Positions 28,404 to 36,724 of a stretch of DNA of 64,000 nucleotides are shown here, one piece after another. A model generated the notes under the pieces. The model was not told the origin of the DNA, made no database searches, and saw only the letters and a list, made by a program, of their open reading frames with translations. Within the stretch, counting starts at the first letter, position 1. Every line of letters begins with the position of its first letter. The stretch comes from Sinimarinibacterium arenosum (GTDB taxonomy: Bacteria; Pseudomonadota; Gammaproteobacteria; Nevskiales; Nevskiaceae), in NCBI RefSeq assembly GCF_005047655.1, contig NZ_SUKF01000001.1, positions 484,745 through 548,744 on the forward strand. The letters are read 5' to 3'. The translations under genes were made by a program, and so were the position numbers.

Positions 28404-28479
28404 AGTCGCCGAATTGGATTGGTTGACGATTTGGCCGAAAATAGCACATCCATCCTGTCGGCAAGCCCGGAGATACCCA

Positions 28480-28902
28480 GTGAAAGCGCGTGTGAAGTGG
28501 TCAGAAAATGCCAGCTTCGTCGCCGAGAGCGGCAGTGGCCATGCGCTGGTCGTCGACGGCCCCCCCGAAATCGGCGGTCGCAATCTCGGCCCGCGTCCGA
28601 TGGAACTGCTGCTGATGGGTGTCGGGGCCTGTTCGTCGGTCGATGTCACACTGATTCTGAAGAAGTCGCGCCAGCAGGTTGTCGACTGCTGGGTCGAACT
28701 CGAGGCCGACCGGGCCGAGACCGAGCCCAAGGTGTTCACCGAAATCCGCATGCATTTCGTCGTGATCGGACGCGATCTGGCGGAAAATCACGTACGCCGT
28801 GCGGTGGAGCTATCGGCCGAGAAATACTGCTCGGCGTCGATCATGCTGGGGCGCGGCGGCGTGAACATCCGGCACAGCTACGAGATCCGCGCGGCAGCCT
28901 GA
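28480..28902 (+). CDS. OsmC/YhfA-family protein
   Basis: 140-residue OsmC-fold protein with the two conserved Cys (MGVGACSSVDV and EKYCSAS), the redox pair used in thiol-dependent hydroperoxide reduction by OsmC/Ohr. The match is to the YhfA branch, whose activity is unproven. Start is GTG with GGAGA eight bases upstream; the in-frame upstream sequence would overlap the crp start. Its head-to-head arrangement with crp is conserved in enteric and pseudomonad genomes. Confidence 0.88.
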   Translation: MKARVKWSENASFVAESGSGHALVVDGPPEIGGRNLGPRPMELLLMGVGACSSVDVTLILKKSRQQVVDCWVELEADRAETEPKVFTEIRMHFVVIGRDLAENHVRRAVELSAEKYCSASIMLGRGGVNIRHSYEIRAAA

Positions 28903-29028
28903 GCTGCGACGGGAGCCGGCATGGCGGGGAATTCACCTGATCGTAATCGATTTATCGCATAATGCGCGGCTTGCTGACAGGGAATGCGCGCCTTCGGCGC
29001 GTCGATGAGTTTCTACCGGAGCACTGCA

Positions 29029-29841
29029 TTGGCCAAGGCCAAGCCCAAGCCCACAAATAATCCGAAGTTGAAGCTGCTGGGCTTCAACAATCTGACGAAG
29101 TCGCTGTCGTTCAATATCTATGACATCTGCTATGCGCGCTCGCGGGAGCACCAGCAGGAGTACATCGAGTACATCGACGAGGCTTACAACGCCGAGCGCC
29201 TGACCGCGATCCTGACGGAAGTGGCCCGTATCATCGGCGCCAACATCCTCAACGTTGCGCGCCAGGATTACGATCCGCAGGGCGCCTCGGTGACGATGCT
29301 GATCTCGGAAGGTCATCTCGATGGCCTGCCGACGCCGAAGCCGACGAAGAAGAAGGAATCGGTGGTTGCGCACCTCGACAAGTCGCACATCACGGTCCAC
29401 ACCTATCCGGAAACGCACCCCGATGCGGGAATTTCGACGTTCCGTGCGGACATCGATGTCTCCACCTGCGGCAAGATTTCGCCGCTGAACGCCTTGAACT
29501 ATCTGATCAAGTCATTCGAGTCGGACATTGTGGTGATGGACTATCGCGTGCGTGGCTTCACCCGCAATGTACGCGGCATGAAGCACTTCATCGATCATTC
29601 GGTCGAGTCGATCCAGGATTTCGTTTCGGCGGACTTCAAGGATCGGTATCAGATGATCGACGTCAACGTCTATCAGGAGTTCATGTTCCACACCAAGATG
29701 CGCCTGAAGGAACTGGACCTGGATACCTACCTGTTCGGTGAAGGTGCGTCCGAGCTGCCGCCGCGAGAGGCCAAGAAGATTCGGGAGCGCGTCAACCGCG
29801 AGATTCTCGAGATCTATTACGGCAAGAACATGCAGGGATAG
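29029..29841 (+). CDS. speD: S-adenosylmethionine decarboxylase proenzyme (E. coli type)
   Basis: 270 residues from the TTG at 29029. Pyruvoyl enzyme making decarboxylated AdoMet for spermidine synthesis. It matches E. coli SpeD strongly: [41 protein letters not shown], the self-cleavage site [12 protein letters not shown] (Ser119 becomes the pyruvoyl group), [20 protein letters not shown], and [22 protein letters not shown] 29029 has GGAG seven bases upstream; ATG 29005 or 28984 are alternatives with poorer sites. Speculative: the first codons encode a short Lys/Pro-rich leader before the conserved core. Confidence 0.9.
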   Translation: MAKAKPKPTNNPKLKLLGFNNLTKSLSFNIYDICYARSREHQQEYIEYIDEAYNAERLTAILTEVARIIGANILNVARQDYDPQGASVTMLISEGHLDGLPTPKPTKKKESVVAHLDKSHITVHTYPETHPDAGISTFRADIDVSTCGKISPLNALNYLIKSFESDIVVMDYRVRGFTRNVRGMKHFIDHSVESIQDFVSADFKDRYQMIDVNVYQEFMFHTKMRLKELDLDTYLFGEGASELPPREAKKIRERVNREILEIYYGKNMQG

Positions 29842-29877
29842 TTTCGCTGCGCCGCCCCGGCATGTGAATTGCGGGCT

Positions 29878-29910
29878 GGAGCCGCGGTATCCTGCCGTTT
29901 CTGCGGCTCC
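29878..29910 (+). other. Hairpin between speD and the CDF exporter gene
   Basis: GGAGCCGC (29878-29885) pairs with GCGGCTCC (29903-29910), a perfect 8-bp stem with a 17-base loop, 20 bases before the exporter ATG. It could be the end of the speD transcript or part of the exporter leader; no T-tract. Confidence 0.35.
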
Positions 29911-29930
29911 GGCCGCCGCCAGACCGACGC

Positions 29931-30839
29931 ATGTCCACGCACCACCACGATCACGATCATTCCCATCACCATGCGCACGATGCGCATGGCAGTGCTGCGC
30001 GCCTGAAGGTTGCGCTGGCCCTGACGGCCGGGTTCATGGTGGTCGAGGTCGTTGGCGGACTGTGGTCCGGGTCGCTGGCGCTGCTGGCTGATGCAGGACA
30101 CATGCTGACGGACGCGGGGGCGCTGGCGCTGGCGGTCTGGGCCCAGGTACAGGCGGCGCGCCCGGCCGATGCGCGCCGCTCGTACGGCTACCACCGCGCC
30201 CAGGTGCTGGCGGCTTTCGTCAACGGCCTGGCGCTGCTGCTGATTGCGGCCTGGATCACGATCGAGGCGGCGCAGCGCCTGCTGGCACCGCCGCAGATTC
30301 AGGGGGGGCTGATGCTTGGCGTCGCCTGCGCCGGCCTGGCGGTCAATATCGCCGCGTTTTTCGTGTTGCAAGGCGGACACCATCACGACCTGAATGTGCG
30401 TGCGGCGTTCCTGCATGTGCTCGGCGATCTGCTGGGCTCGGCGGCCGCCATTGTCGCCGCCGGAGTGATCCTGCTGACCAACTGGACGCCGGTCGACCCG
30501 TTGCTGTCGGTGGTCGTCGCATTACTGATTCTGCGCACCGCGTGGCGTCTCGTCCGCGAGTCAGCCCATGTGTTGCTGGAAGGCAGTCCGGAAGGATTCG
30601 ACGCCGCGGCGTTGGCCAGCGGGCTTTCGGCTGACGTTGCCGGCGTGTCCGACGTGCACCACGTACATCACTGGATGCTGACGCCGGATCGCAAGGTCAT
30701 GACACTGCATGCGGTGCTGGCACCGGGTGCGGACGAGGACGCGGTGATCCGCGAGATCAACGTCTGGGTCAAGCAGCGCTATCAGGTGGGGCACGTCACG
30801 GTGCAGGCGGAACGCCACGCCTGTACCGGGCATTCCTGA
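29931..30839 (+). CDS. Cation diffusion facilitator, Zn/Co/Cd exporter
   Basis: 302-residue CDF transporter of the CzcD/ZitB type. It has a His-rich cytoplasmic N-terminus (HHHDHDHSHHHAH) and six helices, with the metal site HxxxD patterns in ADAGHMLTDAGALAL and HVLGDLLGSAAA. A second His cluster is GGHHHD in the loop, and the C-terminal ferredoxin-like domain carries VHHVHHWMLTPD. It would export zinc (or Co/Cd) in exchange for protons. It stands opposite in purpose to the zinc-uptake-like set at 42-45 kb. Confidence 0.9.
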   Translation: MSTHHHDHDHSHHHAHDAHGSAARLKVALALTAGFMVVEVVGGLWSGSLALLADAGHMLTDAGALALAVWAQVQAARPADARRSYGYHRAQVLAAFVNGLALLLIAAWITIEAAQRLLAPPQIQGGLMLGVACAGLAVNIAAFFVLQGGHHHDLNVRAAFLHVLGDLLGSAAAIVAAGVILLTNWTPVDPLLSVVVALLILRTAWRLVRESAHVLLEGSPEGFDAAALASGLSADVAGVSDVHHVHHWMLTPDRKVMTLHAVLAPGADEDAVIREINVWVKQRYQVGHVTVQAERHACTGHS

Positions 30840-30975
30840 GGCCCTGTCAGCTTCGCCCGCTGAAGCCGTCATGACCGTGCGGATGCCTCGCTACTCGGCA
30901 GTGGACTGGGGCAGCGTGGCTTCGTAACACGCGCCCGAGGGTTGATTGAGGACGAGTCCCGTCGGCCGCCCGCGC

Positions 30976-31620
30976 TCAGATGCGGTAGGCGCCGAACTTC
31001 ATCACCCGCGCCACCTGCCGCATCAGGCCCTTGACCGGTGCCGGCAGTGGCTGGCCGCCGGCTTCGCGCGCTTCGCGGCCATGGCGTTCTTCGTCGCGGC
31101 GCATCTGCTCCAGAATCGCGCGGCTGCGTTGATCCTGTTCCGGCAGCTGCTGCAGATGTTCCCCCAGATGTTCGGACACCTGACGCTCGGTCTCGTCGAT
31201 GAAGCCGAGGCTCCAGCGATCGCCGGCCAGGCCTGCCGCGGCGCCGATCGCAAACGAGCCGGCATACCACAGCGGTTGCAGCCGGCTTGGCGCGTCGTTG
31301 AGCTCGTGCAGACGTTCCTCGCACCAGCGCAGGTGATCGTGTTCCTCGCGCGCCGCAGCCAGCAGCTGTTGGCGTGTCTGCGGGTTGCGCGCGACCAGCG
31401 CCTGGCCGTGATACAGCGCCTGCGCCGCCACTTCGCCGGCGTGATTGATTCGCATCAGCCCGGCGATGTGGCGGCGGCTGGCGTCGTCGGCGTCGCCGGC
31501 TTCCGCCTGGGTTTTGCCGGGATTGCTGCGACCGGTGCCGCTACCGCGCTCGGCCAGCAGCGACAGGCCGCGATTGAGCGTGGACAGCAGACGGTCGGCG
31601 GGGGTGAGCTGGCGGTTCAT
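30976..31620 (-). CDS. coq7: Coq7-family 2-polyprenyl-3-methyl-6-methoxy-1,4-benzoquinone hydroxylase
   Basis: 214-residue di-iron monooxygenase adding the last hydroxyl in ubiquinone synthesis; it replaces flavin UbiF in many proteobacteria. Ferritin-like ligand motifs are visible: NHAGEVAAQALYHGQ, EEHDHLRWCEERL, DETERQVSEHLGEHL and RRDEERHGREA. ATG 31620 is chosen over 31626. It converges on the CDF gene across 136 bases in which I see nothing specific. Confidence 0.92.
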   Translation of the reverse strand: MNRQLTPADRLLSTLNRGLSLLAERGSGTGRSNPGKTQAEAGDADDASRRHIAGLMRINHAGEVAAQALYHGQALVARNPQTRQQLLAAAREEHDHLRWCEERLHELNDAPSRLQPLWYAGSFAIGAAAGLAGDRWSLGFIDETERQVSEHLGEHLQQLPEQDQRSRAILEQMRRDEERHGREAREAGGQPLPAPVKGLMRQVARVMKFGAYRI

Positions 31621-31701
31621 GGGCATACATTCTAGCCGCTACAATGCCGCGACCGCGGTGCCTTGACGCCTGCCCGCCGCCAACCGTCTCTTTCCGCCCC
31701 C

Positions 31702-32718
31702 GTGCCGATCAAGCCCGATCAAATTTCCAGCCGCCTGGCCAAGGGTATTGCTCCGATCTACCTGGTCGCGGGCGAAGAACCGCTGCTGATCCAGGAAACC
31801 CTCGATGCGATCCGCGCGGCTGCGCGCAAGGCCGGCTACGACGAGCGTGAAATTCTCGATGTCGAGCGCGGCTTCGAGTGGCAGCGCGTGATCGACAGCT
31901 GCGCGAGCATGTCGCTGTTCGCCAGTCGCCGTATCGTCGAGGTGCGGATGGCCGCCGGTCCCGACGACGCCGGCCGCAAGACCCTGCAGCAGCTGGCCGC
32001 ACATGCGCCGCAGGACGTGTTGCTGCTGGTGGTCTGCGGGGCGCTGGATTCGCGTCAGCGCGACGCCGCCTGGTTCAAGGCGCTCGAGTCCGCCGGTGAA
32101 TGCGTTTACGCCTGGCCGGTCAAATCCGCCGAGTTCCTGCCGTGGCTGCAGAAGCGCCTCGGCGCCGCGGGCGTCAGCGCCGATGCCGACGCGGTCAAGC
32201 TGCTGGCGGAACGGACCGAGGGCAATCTGCTCGCGGCGGCGCAGGACATCGCCAAGCTGGCCTTGCTGTTTCCGGGGCAGACCGTTTCGGTCGAGGCGTT
32301 GGCGCATGCGGTTGCGGACAGCGCGCGGTATGAAGCGTTCGATCTGAACGACCGCGTGCTCGACGGCGACGCGGCCGGTGCGGTCCGCAGTCTCGGCCGG
32401 CTGCGCGAGGAGGGCGTCGGCGTGCTCGAAATTCTGGGGGCGCTGATGTGGAGCCTGCGTCTGCTGGTCAAGGCGTCGATGAGCTATGTGCAGACGCGGG
32501 ATGCAGCCGCGGCCTGCGATGCGGCCGGCATCCGTCGTTTCCAGCAGGCCAAGTACCTGAAGGCGATTCCACGCACCCGGCCTGGTGCCGCGCTGGGCTG
32601 GCTGCAGCGTGCGGCGCAGATCGACCAGATGGTCAAGACCGGCCGGGAGGCGGCTGCCTGGGAAGAATTGCTAACATTGATTCTTGCCGCCAGCGGGGCG
32701 GCTTTGCGCAAGGGCTAA
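31702..32718 (+). CDS. holA: DNA polymerase III delta subunit
   Basis: 338-residue clamp-loader delta subunit, which opens the beta sliding clamp. The N-terminal AAA+-like region has IAPIYLVAGEEPLLIQETLDAIR and the clamp-binding SLFASRRIVEVRM; the C-terminal collar domain has QAKYLKAIP. The best start is GTG 31702 (PIKPDQISSRLAKG); a TTG at 31663 would add 13 residues that look unlike the family. Elsewhere in proteobacteria lptE and leuS commonly precede holA; they are absent here. It is followed 9 bases later by proA. Confidence 0.88.
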   Translation: MPIKPDQISSRLAKGIAPIYLVAGEEPLLIQETLDAIRAAARKAGYDEREILDVERGFEWQRVIDSCASMSLFASRRIVEVRMAAGPDDAGRKTLQQLAAHAPQDVLLLVVCGALDSRQRDAAWFKALESAGECVYAWPVKSAEFLPWLQKRLGAAGVSADADAVKLLAERTEGNLLAAAQDIAKLALLFPGQTVSVEALAHAVADSARYEAFDLNDRVLDGDAAGAVRSLGRLREEGVGVLEILGALMWSLRLLVKASMSYVQTRDAAAACDAAGIRRFQQAKYLKAIPRTRPGAALGWLQRAAQIDQMVKTGREAAAWEELLTLILAASGAALRKG

Positions 32719-32727
32719 AAGAGTTAG

Positions 32728-34035
32728 ATGAGTTCCAGTTCCAGCAACAAGGCGAGCAAGGCGAAGGCCACCGGCTCTGATGGATCGATTGCTGCCTACA
32801 TGCAGGATCGGGGTCGTCGCGCCCGCGCCGCAGCGCGCGCGATGGCACGAGCCGAAACCGGGCAGAAGAATGCCGCGCTGTTTGCGCTGGCGCAGATCCT
32901 GATCGATGCCTCCGACGCGATCCTTGAAGCCAACGCCGCGGACATGCGCGACGGCAGGTCCGGCAAGCTGGACGAGGCGCTGCTGGACCGGTTGGAACTG
33001 ACGCCGGATCGTATCGTCGCGATGGCCGACGGCGTGCGTCAGATCGCCGGCTTGCCCGACCCGGTCGGCGAGGTGTTCGAGCTGAAGCAGCGCCCCTCCG
33101 GCATCCAGGTCGGCCGCATGCGCGTGTCGATGGGTGTGGTCGGCATCATTTACGAATCCCGGCCCAACGTCACTGCCGATGCGGCGGCGCTGTGCCTGAA
33201 GTCCGGCAATGCCGCGATCCTGCGCGGAGGTTCAGAGGCGCTGCGTTCGAATCTGGCGATTGCACGCTGCATCGAGCGCGCGCTGACCGACGCCGGCCTG
33301 CCGCGCGATGCGGTGCAGGTGCTCGACATCACCGACCGCCGCGCTGTGGGCGAGCTGGTCGCGATGCCCGAATTCGTCGACGTCGTGATCCCGCGCGGCG
33401 GCAAGGGGCTGGTCGCGGCCGTGTCCGAAGCCGCGCGCGTGCCGGTGATCAAGCATCTGGATGGCATCTGTCATGTCTACATTGATGCCGCCGCGGACAT
33501 CGACAAGGCGGTGGCGATTGCGGTCAACGCCAAGACCCAGCGCTACGGCACCTGCAACACGATGGAAACGCTGCTGGTCGATCAGGCCATTGCCGACCGG
33601 GTGCTGCCGCAGCTGGGGCAGATCTACGTCGAAGCCGGCGTTGAGTTGCGGGGCTGTGAGCGCACCCGCAGGATTTTGCCGGATGCCCGCCAGGCGACCG
33701 AAGAAGACTGGCATACCGAATACCTGGCGCCGATTCTGGCGATCCGTGTGGTCGACGGGCTGGATCAGGCGATCGATCACATCGAAACCTACGGCTCGCA
33801 TCACACCGATGCGATCGTTACCGAAAACTACAGCACCCTGCGCCGCTTTCTGCGCGAAGTTGATTCGAGTTCGGTGATGGTCAATGCCTCGACGCGTTTC
33901 GCCGACGGCTATGAGTACGGCCTGGGCGCCGAAATCGGCATCAGCACCGACAAGTTCCACGCGCGTGGGCCAGTCGGTCTTGAAGGTCTGACCACGGTCA
34001 AATGGGTCGTGCTGGGTGACGGCAATGTGCGCTGA
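32728..34035 (+). CDS. proA: Gamma-glutamyl phosphate reductase
   Basis: 435 residues. NADPH-dependent reduction of gamma-glutamyl phosphate to the semialdehyde in proline synthesis. Motifs: [64 protein letters not shown], the catalytic Cys in [16 protein letters not shown], and [25 protein letters not shown] Ser/Lys-rich N-terminal stretch ([13 protein letters not shown]) of about 20 residues is not part of the conserved core. The gene is set between holA and nadD, an uncommon but not unique order. Confidence 0.94.
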   Translation: MSSSSSNKASKAKATGSDGSIAAYMQDRGRRARAAARAMARAETGQKNAALFALAQILIDASDAILEANAADMRDGRSGKLDEALLDRLELTPDRIVAMADGVRQIAGLPDPVGEVFELKQRPSGIQVGRMRVSMGVVGIIYESRPNVTADAAALCLKSGNAAILRGGSEALRSNLAIARCIERALTDAGLPRDAVQVLDITDRRAVGELVAMPEFVDVVIPRGGKGLVAAVSEAARVPVIKHLDGICHVYIDAAADIDKAVAIAVNAKTQRYGTCNTMETLLVDQAIADRVLPQLGQIYVEAGVELRGCERTRRILPDARQATEEDWHTEYLAPILAIRVVDGLDQAIDHIETYGSHHTDAIVTENYSTLRRFLREVDSSSVMVNASTRFADGYEYGLGAEIGISTDKFHARGPVGLEGLTTVKWVVLGDGNVR

Positions 34036-34047
34036 TCTTTTGCGCGG

Positions 34048-34452
34048 ATGATCGACCATACCGGCGTCGTCGTCAGCGACTTTGAACGCAGCAAAGCGTT
34101 CTACCGCGCTGCGCTGGCGCCGCTGGGCATGGACCTGCTGATGGAACTGACGGCCGCAGTCAGCGGCACGCAGGACATGGCCGGCTTTGGTGTTCCGCCG
34201 AAGCCCGAGTTCTGGATCCATGCCGGCACACCCAACATTCCGCCGGTGCATGTCGCATTCCGCGCCGCCGATCACGCGCAGGTCGACGCCTTCCATCAGG
34301 CCGCGATCGCGGCGGGAGGGCGTGACAATGGCGCGCCGGGGCTGCGTCCGCACTATCACCGCAACTACTACGGCGCGTTCGTGCTCGACCCGGACGGCCA
34401 CAACATCGAAGCGGTCTGCCACGACCGGCCGCATTACGAGCCGACGCCTTGA
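34048..34452 (+). CDS. VOC-family (glyoxalase/dioxygenase-fold) protein
   Basis: 134-residue vicinal-oxygen-chelate fold protein: MIDHTGVVVSDFERSKAFYRAALAPLGM begins the first beta-alpha-beta unit, with His4 as the first metal ligand. VHVAFRAADHAQVDAFH holds the second-module His, and GAFVLDPDGHNIEAVCH ends with the Glu ligand. The family includes glyoxalase I, dioxygenases and resistance proteins; substrate unknown. It starts 12 bases after proA and precedes nadD by 29 bases, so it is co-transcribed. Confidence 0.85.
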   Translation: MIDHTGVVVSDFERSKAFYRAALAPLGMDLLMELTAAVSGTQDMAGFGVPPKPEFWIHAGTPNIPPVHVAFRAADHAQVDAFHQAAIAAGGRDNGAPGLRPHYHRNYYGAFVLDPDGHNIEAVCHDRPHYEPTP

Positions 34453-34481
34453 ATGCGCCTTGAACACGCCATGAATACCCC

Positions 34482-35144
34482 ATGAAAGCGATAGGCATCT
34501 TCGGCGGTGCGTTCGCACCGTTTCACAACGGCCATCTGCGCCTGGCGATCGAGGCGCGTGAGCGCCTGCAGTTGAATGAAGTCCACCTGATTCCGACCGC
34601 GCAGCCGGTGCATCGGCCAGACTCGCACGTAACGCCGTTGCGGCGGCTCGAATGGATCAAACAGGCGGTGCGCCGCGAGCGTGGCCTGATTGCCGACGAG
34701 CGCGAGATCATGCGCGACGGTCCTTCGTTTACGGTGGATACGCTGATCGAGCTGCGCGAGGAATACCCGCAGGTTGCGCTGCTGCTGCTGATGGGTGCGG
34801 ACGCTTTTGCGCATCTGCACACCTGGAGCCGCTGGGAGCAGCTGCTGGAACTGGGACACCTGGTGGTGTTTTCGCGCCCGGGTTCGACCCTGGAGCCGTC
34901 GCGCGAGACGCGCAAGCTGTTGGCGCGCCGTCGCGCCTACGATGTTTCCGAGCTGCACGCCGCGATTGCGGGGCACTGGTACCAGTTTGAACTGCCGCTG
35001 CTGGACATCTCGTCCACGCGTATCCGGCGTCTGCTCAAAAGCGGACACTCAGTGCGCGGGCTGGTGCCCGATGCGATACTCAACACCATGACCGCGGCAG
35101 ACGTCGCGGCACTGACCCAGGATGACGATGCCACGACACACTAA
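34482..35144 (+). CDS. nadD: Nicotinate-nucleotide adenylyltransferase
   Basis: 220 residues. Adenylates nicotinate mononucleotide to deamido-NAD, releasing PPi. Nucleotidyltransferase signature GGAFAPFHNGHLRLA (HNGH) at the N-terminus and LDISSTRIRRLL (SSTxIR) near the C-terminus; MGADAFAHLHTWSRWEQLL is the substrate region. Its 3' end overlaps the rsfS start by 17 bases, so the two are coupled. Confidence 0.94.
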   Translation: MKAIGIFGGAFAPFHNGHLRLAIEARERLQLNEVHLIPTAQPVHRPDSHVTPLRRLEWIKQAVRRERGLIADEREIMRDGPSFTVDTLIELREEYPQVALLLLMGADAFAHLHTWSRWEQLLELGHLVVFSRPGSTLEPSRETRKLLARRRAYDVSELHAAIAGHWYQFELPLLDISSTRIRRLLKSGHSVRGLVPDAILNTMTAADVAALTQDDDATTH

Positions 35145-35805
35145 GCTGACCAAGTTGGCACAGATTGCACTGACTGCGCTGGAAGACCTCAAGGGTCAGG
35201 ACATCAAGGTGCTCGATGTGCAGGAGCTGACCACCGTCACCGACACGATGATCGTCTGCACCGGCACCTCCAACCGCCATGTCAAAGCCCTGGCCCAGAA
35301 TGTGGTCGAAGATGCCAAGAAGGCGGGCTTCCGGCCGATGGGCATGGAAGGCACGGATGCCGGCGAGTGGGTCCTGGTGGACCTCGGCGGCGTCGTCGTG
35401 CATGTGATGCAGCTGCAGGCGCGCGCGTTCTACCAGCTCGAAAAGCTGTGGTCGCCGCGTGAGCCGATCGAGTCGGAAGCGCCGGTGCGCAAGCCGGCTT
35501 CCAGCAAGAAATCGTCCGCGATGGGCGGGGGGCTGTCCAAGCCTGCACCGCGCAAGGCGGCGTCGGCGAAAAAGCCTGCGGCAAAGAAGACTGCGGCCAG
35601 GAAGTCGCCGGCGGCCAAACCTGCGGCCAAACCTGCGGCCAAGCGTGCGCCCGCCAAGAAAACGGCCGGCCGCAGCACCACCGCTTCACGGCCTGCCGCC
35701 AAGAAGGCGGCCGTCAAAAAGGCTGCTGTCAGAAAGGCGCCGGCGAAGAAGACCGCTGCGCGTAGCGCGGCACCGCGTAAAGCGGCTGCGAAGAAGCCGC
35801 GCTGA
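35128..35805 (+). CDS. rsfS: Ribosomal silencing factor RsfS with long Lys/Ala-rich tail
   Basis: 225 residues. Residues ~1-108 are a complete RsfS (formerly YbeB/Iojap): LEDLKGQDIKVLDVQELT, DTMIVCTGTSNRHVKALAQNVVEDAK, WVLVDLGGVVVHVMQ, FYQLEKLW. It binds uL14 on the 50S subunit and blocks subunit joining in starvation. Residues ~115-225 are an extra low-complexity tail of AAKK/PAAK repeats like histone H1 or AlgP, roughly doubling the usual ~105-115 length. Start ATG 35128 has AGGA upstream at the right spacing; ATG 35122 does not. rlmH, its normal partner, lies 3.7 kb downstream. Confidence 0.92.
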   Translation: MPRHTKLTKLAQIALTALEDLKGQDIKVLDVQELTTVTDTMIVCTGTSNRHVKALAQNVVEDAKKAGFRPMGMEGTDAGEWVLVDLGGVVVHVMQLQARAFYQLEKLWSPREPIESEAPVRKPASSKKSSAMGGGLSKPAPRKAASAKKPAAKKTAARKSPAAKPAAKPAAKRAPAKKTAGRSTTASRPAAKKAAVKKAAVRKAPAKKTAARSAAPRKAAAKKPR

Positions 35806-35846
35806 TCTCAGCGCGGCTGCATCACTTCATCCCCTGAGTCGGCGCG

Positions 35847-36680
35847 CTATGCGCGCGCCGGTTTGTTTGCGGGAACCGTGCTGCTGCGGCCTTTCTCGGC
35901 GATCCCCGCATTGAGGCGTGACTGAAAGTCCGGGGTGAACGCCAGCATTGCCGGGCTGGCATCCTGCAGCCCGAGCGTGCGCAAGGTGGTCGCCATCGGG
36001 TGTTTCGAAGCCCCGATATGCAGGCGCACCGAACCCGGCAGCAGGCCGCGGGTGTGGCCGCGGGCGTTCACGCTGGTCCGCAAGTGCTTATCCCCGACGC
36101 TCGAAAACAGCAGCAGATCAAGTGTCGGCACAGGCATGCCGAGGCCTGGCTTGCCGAATAGCGTGACAATTTCCGAGCCGTCGCCTGGGTCGAGCACCGA
36201 GCTGTTGAAGTGGCTGCGGCTGCAGTTGAATGGAATCTCGGTGACGAATTTCGGCAGGCCCCACAGTTCGCGTCCGGCCGCGTTGGCGGCCTGCGTCGTC
36301 ACCGGCAGATGCAGGACATGGAAGGCCAGGTTGCGGTGTGGATCGGCAACGCTCGTCAGCGGTTCGCGCCAGGTCCAGACCGTGGCGTGATGCGGCTGCT
36401 GCAATACCGGAACGGCCAATCCGACTTCGTTATACGGTCCGATGCTGGTGTCCCGGTACTCGAAGAACACCAGGCCGACGACGGCTTTGCTGCCGATCAC
36501 CAGTCCCGGCGAGAGGCCGGTGCCTTTGAGTGTCTGCTCGACTTTATCGCGATCACACAGGAAGTACGCCTGCGCTTCGGTGGCGTCGAAATACAGGATC
36601 GGCAGCTTGGCCGGTCCCGCGCTGGTGGCCTGGCTCTGCTGTGGAACCTGAAAGAAAGGGTCGTTGTGTTTGGCGTTCAT
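35847..36680 (-). CDS. Acetoacetate decarboxylase family protein
   Basis: 277 residues of the ADC-like fold. Conserved features: YRDTSIGPYNEVGLAVPV (Tyr/Glu of the active-site rim) and AAGRELWGLPKFVTEI, where the Lys of WGLPK aligns with the Schiff-base Lys of acetoacetate decarboxylase family enzymes. It may be a decarboxylase or another Schiff-base lyase/hydratase of the superfamily; substrate unknown. It is last in a minus-strand group with two acyl-CoA dehydrogenase genes (44-base gap), suggesting a lipid or hydrocarbon breakdown unit. Confidence 0.8.
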   Translation of the reverse strand: MNAKHNDPFFQVPQQSQATSAGPAKLPILYFDATEAQAYFLCDRDKVEQTLKGTGLSPGLVIGSKAVVGLVFFEYRDTSIGPYNEVGLAVPVLQQPHHATVWTWREPLTSVADPHRNLAFHVLHLPVTTQAANAAGRELWGLPKFVTEIPFNCSRSHFNSSVLDPGDGSEIVTLFGKPGLGMPVPTLDLLLFSSVGDKHLRTSVNARGHTRGLLPGSVRLHIGASKHPMATTLRTLGLQDASPAMLAFTPDFQSRLNAGIAEKGRSSTVPANKPARA

Positions 36681-36724
36681 CGTGCTTCTCCTCTCAAGAG
36701 CGATTCTTGAATCCGGGGTTTGAA

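Noticed and set aside
28927-28965. CATAAT at about 28957 as the speD promoter -10
   Set aside because: No -35-like hexamer at an acceptable spacing, so I do not list it.
35560-35800. Repetitive tract that might be a tandem repeat or CRISPR-like array
   Set aside because: The repeats are codon-level AAG/GCC-rich coding for the RsfS tail, with no uniform repeat length or spacers.
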